Assembly: GCA_039105265.1 (NCBI GenBank) | Contig: JAPFFF010000250.1 | Span: forward strand, 1 to 29,063 | Direction: 5' to 3' | DNA from: Tritrichomonas musculus | Taxonomy: Eukaryota > Parabasalia > Tritrichomonadida > Tritrichomonadidae | DNA length: 29,063 nucleotides | In this document: piece by piece, positions 18,061 to 26,370 of the stretch | Layout: the number at the start of each line of letters is the position of its first letter | Numbering within the stretch: the stretch's first letter is position 1 | Notes under the pieces: generated by a model | Seen by the model: only the letters and a program-made list of their open reading frames with translations | What the model was told of the DNA's origin: nothing | Databases searched by the model: none | Position numbers and translations under genes: made by a program

Positions 18061-19160
18061 AAAAAGGAATAAGTATTTATATTTTGAGAAAAAGTTAATT
18101 TATTTAAGCATAAAATAAAAATTCGTCTCGGCCATTTTTTTTATTTTAAAAAAATTCACATATTTCACTCTAGGTGATTGATATCTCAACTTCCACGCAA
18201 GATTAAAATATTTTGTCAGGCCAAAACTAATATTTTTCGATGTTAATTATTATATATATGACACAATATTGTATCTTTCTAATTCATCGAAATGTAGATT
18301 ATTGATTCATTAAGATTACATATTATTCAAAAACGCATATGCAAATAATGAGTATTATTATCTATAGTATTGTATTGTGACAATTAAAAAAGAATAAGTA
18401 TTTTATATTTTGAGAAAAAGTTAAAAAAAGAAAAGATAAAGATATGAAAGTATTCAATTTTAAAATCTGACACAATTTATTAAATAATGAGTTTTTTTTA
18501 GATTTTTTAATTTATTTAAGCATAAAATAAAAATTCGTCTCGGCCATTTTTTTTATTTTAAAAAAATTCACATATTTCACTCTAGGTGATTGATATCTCA
18601 ACTTCCACGCAAGATTAAAATATTTTGTCAGGCCAAAACTAATATTTTTCGATGTTAATTATTATATACATGACACAATGTTGTGTCTTTCAAATTCATC
18701 GAAATGTAGATTATTGATTCATTAAGATTACATATTCTTCCAAAACGCATATGCAAATAATGAGCATCATTATTCATAGTATTGCTTTGTAGTAATTAAA
18801 AAAGAATAAGTATTTATATTTTGAGAAAAAGTTAAAAAAAGAAAAGATAAAGATATGAAAGTATTCAATTTTAAAATCTGACACAATTTATTAAATAATG
18901 AGTTTTTTTTGGATTTTTTGATTTTTTTAAGCATAAAATAAAAATTCGTCTCGGCCATTTTTTTTATTTTAAATAAATTCACATATTTCACTCTAGGTGA
19001 TTGATATCTCAACTTTCACGAAAGATAAAAACATTTTGTCAGGCCAAAACTAATATTTTTTAGTATTAATTACTATACATTCGAAATAATGTTGTATCAT
19101 TTAAATTCTTTGAGATGAAGATTATTGATTCACCAAGATTCCATTTATCAAAAAAATATA
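18061..19160 (+). repeat. Tandem array of ~412-bp units (three copies)
   Basis: Copies begin at 18061, 18386 and 18798 (AAAAAGAATAAGTATTT-like starts). The second is 412 bases; the first lacks about 87 bases after GAGAAAAAGTTA; the third fades near 19160. Shared landmarks are ATTCGTCTCGGCCATTTTTT (18121, 18533, 18944), CACTCTAGGTGATTGATATC and CAGGCCAAAACTAATATTTT. Copies 1 and 2 are nearly identical over most of their length and copy 3 is more diverged. There is no coding frame. The array lies wholly inside the TTAA-flanked element. Confidence 0.85.
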
Positions 19161-19375
19161 AATACTTGCAATAAATTTTTTATTAATATAAACCAAGCAA
19201 ACACTCCGAAATGCTTATAAAGCCTTTTATGCTCCAAAAATTGATTTAAAAATTTTTTTTACATCTTCATAATAAATTGAATATAAAATATTTTTAATCT
19301 TTCAAAATTGAATAACGAATAAAGTAAATAAAATTATCAAATTTTGACTGAAGTTTGTTCAAAGCTTACCCTTAA

Positions 19376-19607
19376 GGTATAAATCTAGTACGTTATAAAT
19401 TGATTGAAAGCACGTTATATATTTGAAACCCCTTGACCTTTTGAAAAAGTTTTATTTTGAATGCGTGTCAGATTTGAGATTCTGAACTTTTTTTTTAAAT
19501 TTTTATAGAGCACTGTAAGCCAAAATATAAACCATTCAAAATTGTGAGAAGCGCGAAAAATACTTTATCATATTTTATTAATAATAAAAATAATTTTTAA
19601 ATTGAAA
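19376..19607. other. Gene-free spacer between two elements
   Basis: No coding frame. AGAAGCGCGAAAAA (19547-19560) resembles an E2F-type site, and TTCAAAATTGTGAG just before it resembles the trichomonad initiator context, but no gene follows. Confidence 0.4.
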
Positions 19608-20469
19608 CATAAATCTACAGTTTTAATATCTGTTTGATCTTTCTGTTTAATATTGAGATATATATATTTTAAAATTTATACAAATTTTTTTTCTGAAAAA
19701 GTTGATATTTTTATTCAAAAAATATCTGTTTTATTAAAATGATTTATAAATCGATAATTATGAATACGATTATTATGAAATTATAATAAAGTAATTATAT
19801 CATGTTGATGAATAAGTGTGCAAAATATTATAAGAAAATTGGCGCTACGTTTTTAGTAAAAGTCATCTTAATTTAAAATGATTGTATAATATTCGTTCAA
19901 ACCAATATAAATGATTATTTTAATTAGACACAAAATGGTGGCACTTAAATGTATATATATGCATGAGAATTGAAACAATTAACACAAAATTGTTTTATAT
20001 ATTCATATCAATAATGATATTTTTTTAGAGACACTTAAATTACGTTGAAATATAAAATAAATGTGATAATAACTAATATGACCATATTATCATTGCGTTT
20101 TTTTTATAAATTAGCTAAAGAATTATAAAAAAAACAATTATATTCAATTATTAATCGTTAATCAGAATAATTTATCCTCAACCAATAGAACTCTATCAAT
20201 TTGTAATGTTATTTTTCTAAAAACGTAGCGCCAATTTTCTTATAATATTTTGCACACTTATTCATCAACATGATATAATTACTTTATTATAATTTCATAA
20301 TAATCGTATTCATAATTATCGATTTATAAATCATTTTAATAAAACAGATATTTTTTGAATAAAAATATCAACTTTTTCAGAAAAAAAATTTGTATAAATT
20401 TTAAAATATATATATCTCAATATTAAACAGAAAGATCAAACAGATATTAAAAATATAGATTTATTGTTG
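19608..20469. mobile_element. Foldback element with ~250-bp inverted arms
   Basis: The left arm (about 19611-19860) and right arm (about 20213-20463) are reverse complements with only scattered differences near their outer ends, e.g. GTGCAAAATATTATAAGAAA on the left against its exact complement on the right. The arms enclose about 350 bases without a coding frame. Long, nearly perfect inverted arms around a non-coding core fit a foldback or large MITE transposon. No clear target duplication could be fixed. A transcript across it would fold into a ~250-base-pair hairpin. Near identity of the arms implies recent origin or gene conversion. Confidence 0.8.
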
Positions 20470-20759
20470 GAGCAAAAATATATTAATATCATTTATATTT
20501 CAAATAAAAGAAATTTTTATGATAAAAATATTTTTATATAACATGTCCTTTAGTTTGAATAAAGTGTCAAAAATCACTTTGATAAAAGGTAATAAAAATA
20601 TGAGAAAATAATATAAACTCATGAATGCATGAATTCATTCTTACATTTTACTCTCTGGTCACGTCAATTGTCATTCAAAGCATTATTCAACATTTGCAGA
20701 AATAATTGAAAAAAATCAAAATAAAAATATTCGCACTATTTCTTTACAATATCAAACAT
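20470..20759. other. Gene-free AT-rich spacer
   Basis: This is the 3' flank of the minus-strand coiled-coil gene. Nothing coding or repeated is recognised. Confidence 0.6.
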
Positions 20760-23564
20760 TTAATATTTCTGTTTCTTTGTTCTTCCATCTTTCTTCTTTT
20801 TTTGCTGCTCCTTTTCTTTCTCTCTTAATTCTTGAGCTTTGTCTGGCGTCGCTGAGTCGAGGCCCTCCAGCCCAATGTCCTTCAGTGTAACCGCCAGCTT
20901 AACGGCGGGCACATTCCTCCTCGGAACCTTCCTGCTGCTCGGCAAAAATGGCGGGTAGATCGCTGTTGGGTCCTTCTTCCTCGACTCAAGAATGGCAGTT
21001 ATTCGCTCACGTATCTCTTTCTGCTGCTGAATGAGCTGAGCGCGCAGATCGGTGTTCGTTTCCACGCTGGCATACTTGACGCCGTCACAAACCGCCTTAT
21101 CGTTCACTTCACCGTTACTCACTTCACCAACCGCATCTTTAATCTGTCTGTCTGTATCTTCTTGATTCCTGTCTGTGCCATGGCTATTTAGTTTGCTGTC
21201 TGCGTCTTGGCTATTTAGTTTGCTGTCTGCGCCATGGCTATTTAGTTTGCTGTCTGCGCCATGGCTTGTTGGCTCTGACTGGATGTGCTCATCTTTTGCT
21301 CTGCTTTGATCGGAGACGCCAGACTCCTCGTTCTTCTGTGTAGCCTTGTTCTCGTGTCCGAAGAGAAGGTTTTCTATGTCCTCTACAACGTGCTGTGTTC
21401 CCTTCTCCTCTTTCTCGTTGGCCTGGTCGCCGGACGCCATTGTCCTCTCCGACCTGGCAGGATGGTCTGCCTGTTCCCTCGTATCGTCCTCTCCCCGCTT
21501 TGAATTGTCACTGTTGGCTGATTGCTCCGAATTGTATGACTTCTCGGTGCTGAGCTGGTTGTCATTCTGATCGTTCCCGTCTCCCTCGTTCTCCAGCTTC
21601 AGCAGCCTGTCGAGGATGCTCGTGTTGTCAAGATTGATCAATCTTTCGGAACTTTCTGAAGTGTCACTTTTTTCTTGTTTGGTGTCGTCAATAGTGGCCC
21701 CTCCTTCTGGATTGTCAGATTCGTCGGTTTTTACTGCATTGAAAAAGTTTTTATCGTCTTTTTCAATTGATTTTTCTGATTCTCTTGAAGATCTGATGAG
21801 TTTGCTTAGATTGCCTGTTATGTCGTTGTCGTTCAGCTCTTTGGACTTGTCAAGGGTGTCACTTTTGTCGGATTTGTCTACTGGTTCGATTCTGCCACTC
21901 TTGATTGATTTGGCTGATCTCTCTGATTCTCTTGTAATGTCATCGTTCGTTATTTTGATGAGGTTGTCTAAAAGGTTGTTGTTATTCGATCGTTTTGAAT
22001 TGTCGCTTTTGGTCGATTTTACAGACTTTTCAGATAAATTATTTTTATCGCTTTTGGCGGTTTTTTCTGATTCCTTGGATTTATCGTCATTTGTGGCTTT
22101 TATGAGTTTATCTAATGCATTTGTGCCGTCGTCTTCAGCTGTTTTTTTAGATTTGTCAGATTCTTTTACTTGATCATCTTTTGTTGAATTAATTAACTTG
22201 TTTAAACCATCGATTATGTCATTGTTTTTGTTGTTTGGATTATCAGTTTTTTCAGAATCTTTTGGAGATTTGGTAGAATTTTCTAAATCACGAGGTTTAT
22301 CGAGTTTAATTAATTTTTCTGAATTATCATTGTTGTTTTTAGTATCGTTATTAGATTTGTCGAGTTTATCTGAATCTGACGAAATTACGATTTTAATTGA
22401 TTTTGATGGGTTTTCTGAGCCATCTTTTTTATTTGATTTTGAATGATGAGATCTATGCAATTTTGGTAACGATGAGCCTTTCTTCTTTGGTGTCTCTGCC
22501 TGATTTAATATATTTTGCATATTATTTCTCAATCCCTCGCTCTTAGGATCATTTAAATAATCGAAAAAATCTTTTGATTTGACGATCCTTTTTAATTCAA
22601 AAAGTTCCTCATTAAAATCTACATCCAGAATCATTTGAACAAAATTTTGACGATTCCCTTTAGGTGAATTAATAGGTGAAATTAGACTTGAACTAATTAA
22701 AATGAATGTAGAATCCAATGTTGAGTCTAATGTCGAATCTTCAGTTTTATTTTCTTGTTTATTATCTTGATTGGGCACGAGCATTTCTTTTGTCTTGTTG
22801 ATTTTGATGAGTTGGTTGTATATTGGAAGACATCGATTAATTTGCTTGGCTAAATGGTTGGTTGCATTTTGGTTTTCGGATTCATCATAATTATACAAAC
22901 AAAGTTCTTTTTTTAGTTCATTGCCGTTATTAAATTCTCCTTCTAGTTCATCAAAAGCAGAATGATTAGAAATTGGTAAAAGTTCTGAATTTGGTTCACT
23001 TTTTACAAATCTTTCAGCTTCTTTTGAAAATAAATTATTTACTTTATATAGACGTGAAATTAATGATAATTGGACTTGGTATTGATGTACTTGTTTTTCT
23101 GAATCGGGAAACTTTATCATTAGCTCGTTTACGCGTTCATCTATGTCATCAAGCTCTCTTTGGAATTTTTCCATTTCCGCATTTGAAAATTTTTCGTTTT
23201 TGGTGATTTTTTGGAAATTTCTGACTCTAGTTTTATATGATCTATAAATTTTGGACATTTTTCTATTATGTTCAATAGTTGTTTCTAAAAAATGATTGGA
23301 TTGAAAATATCGATCTAAAATTTGCTCATAATAAGCTTTCCGATCATCAATAGTATCTTTTAGAATTTGATTTTCTTTGTTAACAGATTCATTGCTTTCT
23401 CGTAAATGCTCGTAAATTTTAAAATATTCTTTTTTTTCTAATTCTAACTTTTTGATTAATTCTTCTAATTTTTTTTGATCGTCTGGTATATTTTCGTTCA
23501 CGTGTTGAGCTGTTTGTTTTATAAGAAATGAAATTCGCGATGGAGAACTTGAGTTTCTCGTCAT
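20760..23564 (-). CDS. Coiled-coil / Ser-Asp-Lys-rich repeat protein (934 aa), unrecognised
   Basis: Residues about 20-175 are coiled coil (KKLEELIKKLELEKKEYFKI onward). Residues about 180-400 are mixed, with ordered-looking patches (FVQMILDVDFNEELFELKRI, KDFFDYLNDPKSEGL). Residues about 400-830 are disordered, rich in Ser, Asp, Lys, Asn and Glu. They carry about six spaced amphipathic motifs of the type L-KLI followed by DD and KESEKS (e.g. NALDKLIKATNDDKSKES) and a 9-residue tandem repeat, SHGADSKLN. The C-terminus has a short helix (RAQLIQQQKEIRERITAILE), a Pro-rich patch and a very basic end (KEKEQQKKKKDGRTKKQKY). There are no membrane helices or signal peptide. I do not recognise a family; a scaffold binding one partner many times is a guess. 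TCAAATA lies 9 bases before the ATG, and TAAA overlaps the stop. G+C rises sharply toward the 3' half. Confidence 0.8.
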   Translation of the reverse strand: MTRNSSSPSRISFLIKQTAQHVNENIPDDQKKLEELIKKLELEKKEYFKIYEHLRESNESVNKENQILKDTIDDRKAYYEQILDRYFQSNHFLETTIEHNRKMSKIYRSYKTRVRNFQKITKNEKFSNAEMEKFQRELDDIDERVNELMIKFPDSEKQVHQYQVQLSLISRLYKVNNLFSKEAERFVKSEPNSELLPISNHSAFDELEGEFNNGNELKKELCLYNYDESENQNATNHLAKQINRCLPIYNQLIKINKTKEMLVPNQDNKQENKTEDSTLDSTLDSTFILISSSLISPINSPKGNRQNFVQMILDVDFNEELFELKRIVKSKDFFDYLNDPKSEGLRNNMQNILNQAETPKKKGSSLPKLHRSHHSKSNKKDGSENPSKSIKIVISSDSDKLDKSNNDTKNNNDNSEKLIKLDKPRDLENSTKSPKDSEKTDNPNNKNNDIIDGLNKLINSTKDDQVKESDKSKKTAEDDGTNALDKLIKATNDDKSKESEKTAKSDKNNLSEKSVKSTKSDNSKRSNNNNLLDNLIKITNDDITRESERSAKSIKSGRIEPVDKSDKSDTLDKSKELNDNDITGNLSKLIRSSRESEKSIEKDDKNFFNAVKTDESDNPEGGATIDDTKQEKSDTSESSERLINLDNTSILDRLLKLENEGDGNDQNDNQLSTEKSYNSEQSANSDNSKRGEDDTREQADHPARSERTMASGDQANEKEEKGTQHVVEDIENLLFGHENKATQKNEESGVSDQSRAKDEHIQSEPTSHGADSKLNSHGADSKLNSQDADSKLNSHGTDRNQEDTDRQIKDAVGEVSNGEVNDKAVCDGVKYASVETNTDLRAQLIQQQKEIRERITAILESRKKDPTAIYPPFLPSSRKVPRRNVPAVKLAVTLKDIGLEGLDSATPDKAQELREKEKEQQKKKKDGRTKKQKY
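21170..21270 (-). repeat. 27-bp in-frame tandem repeat (~4 copies)
   Basis: Units starting at 21181, 21208 and 21235, with partial copies at both ends, encode SHGADSKLN and variants (SQDADSKLN, SHGTDRN). The period is 9 codons, so the frame is kept. Confidence 0.88.
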
Positions 23565-23568
23565 TCGG

Positions 23569-23576
23569 TATTTGAA
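23569..23576 (-). promoter_or_regulatory. Candidate initiator for the coiled-coil gene
   Basis: On the minus strand TATTCAAATACCGAATG places TCA (A at 23573) nine bases before the ATG at 23564, in the same context as upstream of the RGS gene. Confidence 0.35.
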
Positions 23577-23778
23577 TACTTCATATCATTGATAATTGAA
23601 TTTTAACGGACGAAATGAAATTTTTCTTTTGAAAAAAAAATATTCGTTGAAAAATTCAATGATTTTAGAAATGAATTTTAAAATTAAAATATTTATATTT
23701 ATATAAGGTATATTTGGAATTATTTATGGTTTTTAATATATATGGATTTATTATAACAAATTTGAATTAGATGTATTT

Positions 23779-24537
23779 TTATTTACTAACAGTTCTATTT
23801 TTTGCAAATTCAGAAGATTTTTCAACGAGATATCTGAAAAGAGGTAAGAAATCATCAGATCCGCGCGCTGTCGCTTCTTCGGGGTGCCATTGAACGGCAA
23901 AAATTCTAGGATCGTCAATTTTTTCAACAGCTTCAATAACTCCATCGTTTGCCCTAGCATTTACTTTGAAGCATTTTGCTAAATCTTTAATTGCTTGATG
24001 ATGCAAAGAATTAACTCGAACTGATTCTTTATTGGCAAATAATCTATACAATAATGTATCTTTTTCGATGTTTATACTATGCGAGTGTGGATATCTCAAA
24101 CCTGTTTGAGCATGTTTGATGCCGTATTTTGTATCATTTCTATTATTAATATCTTTTATTTGTGTTTTTATATCCTGAATAAGAGTGCCACCGAAGTAAA
24201 CATTCATGATTTGAATCCCTCGGCATATTCCAAAAATAGGGAGCTTTTGTAAAACTGCTTCATCAAGTACCAATTTTTGAAAGATATCAAGAGTATCGTT
24301 AAAAGGTCCAATTTGAGGAATAGGATCTTCCCCATACATAGATGGATCAACATCAGGTCCCCCAGCCATTAGGATTCCGTCAACTTTAGAAACAAATTGT
24401 TTAACAATATTTTTGTCATGAGTGATAGGGATAATTACAGGAAGACCTCCAACCCTGTATAACGAATCGCAATAAGCTTTTCTTAATTGTATAAAATCAG
24501 CATCAAAATTAGATGGAATTCCAATTAAAGGCATCAT
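23779..24537 (-). CDS. Class I glutamine amidotransferase-like hydrolase (peptidase C26)
   Basis: 252 residues, the usual length of the PuuD-like family (gamma-glutamyl-gamma-aminobutyrate hydrolase and relatives). Seen: an N-terminal PLIGIPSNFD start, oxyanion-region MAGGPDVDP (57-65), nucleophile Cys105 in IFGICRGIQ, a SLHHQAIKDL segment (177-186), and the catalytic pair His218 and Glu220 in QWHPEE. The triad is intact. Family members hydrolyse gamma-glutamyl amide bonds, in bacteria during putrescine breakdown; other members act on other gamma-glutamyl compounds, so the exact substrate is open. There is no signal peptide, so it is probably cytosolic. Close likeness to bacterial enzymes suggests lateral transfer, common in trichomonads, though base composition is now host-like. 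The frame opens with two Met codons and either could initiate. Confidence 0.88.
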   Translation of the reverse strand: MMPLIGIPSNFDADFIQLRKAYCDSLYRVGGLPVIIPITHDKNIVKQFVSKVDGILMAGGPDVDPSMYGEDPIPQIGPFNDTLDIFQKLVLDEAVLQKLPIFGICRGIQIMNVYFGGTLIQDIKTQIKDINNRNDTKYGIKHAQTGLRYPHSHSINIEKDTLLYRLFANKESVRVNSLHHQAIKDLAKCFKVNARANDGVIEAVEKIDDPRIFAVQWHPEEATARGSDDFLPLFRYLVEKSSEFAKNRTVSK

Positions 24538-24587
24538 TTTTTTTTATACAAATAACGTTTTTTCCTTGACAAAAGATTGTTAACTAC

Positions 24588-26274
24588 ATATAGTTAACTA
24601 TTGCCATATAAATATTTAACTTATTTATTTATTTTGGGCAACTTTGATTTTCTATATTGTAACTTTAAAAAAAAAATTAAATGAGCACAAAAAAATTCTT
24701 ATCAAACGTCAAGTAGCTTTATTATTTATAGTTTTAACGGCTCCAATGCATAACATTTAACAAAAACTTTTCTCTTTATAGAAAAGAAAACACAATTAAC
24801 TATGTAATCTTTGAATAGCAAGCCAATTAATGAGATATCTTCTACTAATCGATCTAATTTGATTTGTTCTTTTAGTAATTTGTCTTTCTCTTTTCCGTGT
24901 TCTCTAGCTTTTGGAAAAAGGAAGAAACTAAGCAATCTAAAGATATAAGTTTAATCTCTAATTCTTCTATATTATCTGTATTATCTTTTCTGTAATTAAA
25001 TTTAATAACCTTTTTTAATGCTTCTATTTTGTTATTAAAAAAACAAAGTAGAAAATCAAAATGAATAGAGCTTCAATTAACACTGTTTATGAATTGTGTA
25101 ATCAATTCAGATAAAAACTGAAAACATTTTAACATTATTGGCGATAATGATGATTACATATAGATTTCAGTAATAAATTATTCACAGAAACTATTTAATG
25201 AGAATAAGAGAGAACTTTACTTTTGGAGTGGAATAGCTCTTAGGAAAAAAAGCAATACAGAGTTTTTGGTCGCTACTGAAGGTGATGAAAAGATAACCAT
25301 AGAGAAGGCTATAAAGAAGTTCATATCCCAAGCGCCTGTTGGTTCAGGTAAATCTACAGCAATAAGGAAATGGATCTCTAACACTATACCTGATAACAAG
25401 TTTATACTTATCGTACCGACCATCAACATCGCTGCGGAGTTCTACTGTAAGTTGTACATAGCTTTGAAAAACCATCATCCCGAGAACATAGATGAAATGA
25501 TAAAGTTATGTTTTAAGGAAGGCGCATTTAAGGATTTTAAGGAAGCCATCAAGCACTTTATACCTGTTGTCATAACTACATTCTCTACCGCATCTAAGTG
25601 TCTTGGAGGAATCATAGAGCATTTCTACCATCATCAAATTGATTTCAACAGTGAATACACACTCATTATTGATGAAACACACCTACTACTAGAGCACATA
25701 TCGTTAATAGAGATATGCAGAGAGTTTAATAAAGTAGGCCTGATTACTGCAACAGCATCTTACATTTCTTGCCTATCAGTCTTTGAAGAATACGAAAAGA
25801 TCAAACCCTTAGCTGACATCAAATACCACAGAACAATATATCTATACAAGCTGAGAAACAATATGCAAGAGCAAAGGGAGACTATAGCTAAGCAAGTACT
25901 AGAAGAGATAAAGAGGTATGATAAGATATTAATCAAGATAGAGGATAAGAATGAATGTGAACGATTAAAGGAGTGTATCGACAATGAGCTTAATAAAGCA
26001 TTGTACAACTCTGATAAGAAGGAAGTAGAAATAAGTGATGAAGGGAAGTTTGTTAGCACAGAGGATGTTGACATAGTTATTGTTACTGCATGTATCCAAT
26101 CAGGACAATCACTGAAGGAAAATCTGTTATCTCTATTCATTCTGACTCCTTTAGATACCGTGTCATCAGTTGAACAGTTTGTAGGACGAAACTGGAATGA
26201 GGACTCAACAGCTATCTATACATGAGACAAGTAACTACTATTTGAATATACAACTTTTTAAAGCAATGCCTATC
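24588..26274. mobile_element. Compositionally foreign block with helicase segment (fossil, possibly virus-like)
   Basis: The block between two copies of GTTAACTAC (24579-24587 and 26275-26283) contains the helicase-like segment at 25164-26225 and unassigned flanks. Its helicase part is clearly richer in G+C (about 40% in lines counted by eye) than neighbouring DNA. It uses ATA and AGG/AGA codons in a way unlike the adjacent genes. The 9-base direct repeat could be a target duplication, but a match this short can arise by chance. The element looks broken, with a few breaks, and old enough to lack other recognisable parts. Family assignment (Maverick/Polinton-like or large-DNA-virus-derived) is inference. 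Confidence 0.35.
25164..26225 (+). pseudogene. Fossil SF2 (DEAH-type) helicase segment, origin-binding-helicase-like
   Basis: Superfamily 2 helicase motifs appear in order: Walker A APVGSGKST, a TTFSTASKCL segment, Walker B-type LIIDETH, motif III-like TATAS, and near the end EQFVGRNWN, resembling motif VI. DETH boxes and the APVGSGKST context are typical of origin-binding or replication helicases of virus-like elements and large DNA viruses. I therefore treat it as a fossil of such an element. It looks broken, with one or a few breaks. An alternative is a host-acquired helicase. Confidence 0.5.
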
Positions 26275-26370
26275 GTTAACTACTATTTTTTTTCTCTAAA
26301 ATATAGAGAAATATGCTTATATTTTTATTCTAAGAGAACAGATGATCAATTAGTTACAAAATAATATTTA
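26226..26370. other. Short spacer with 8-bp hairpin and repeated TAACTACTATTT
   Basis: TAACTACTATTT occurs near 26232 and again at 26278. A hairpin with an 8-base stem (TTTCTCTA / TAGAGAAA, 26291-26311) follows. No gene is present. Confidence 0.6.

Larger units (their letters stand above)
17231..19371. mobile_element. TTAA-flanked non-autonomous DNA element, ~2.1 kb
   Basis: Left end TTAA (17227-17230) plus GGGTAAGCTT (17231-17240); right end AAGCTTACCC (19362-19371) plus TTAA (19372-19375). The ends are perfect 10-base inverted repeats flanked by the same TTAA tetramer, which is the target duplication used by piggyBac-type transposons. Counting flanks, 15 bases match. No transposase frame is present, so it would be non-autonomous. 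The interior holds three tandem copies of a ~412-base unit and a diverged partial copy. The ends start with GGG rather than the usual CCC of piggyBac, so the family call is tentative. Confidence 0.55.

Noticed and set aside
18061-19160. CRISPR-like array
   Set aside because: The units are ~412 bases, directly adjoining and without spacers, in a eukaryotic context; they are ordinary tandem repeats.
21616-22173. 185-codon plus-strand frame rich in Ser and Leu
   Set aside because: It is antisense to the Ser/Asp/Lys-rich repeats of the 934-residue protein. Its composition simply mirrors that strand and it shows no domain.
26291-26311. Hairpin as a bacterial-type terminator
   Set aside because: The genome is eukaryotic, the stem is only 8 A/T-rich pairs, and it lies between two convergent gene ends where it has no obvious role.
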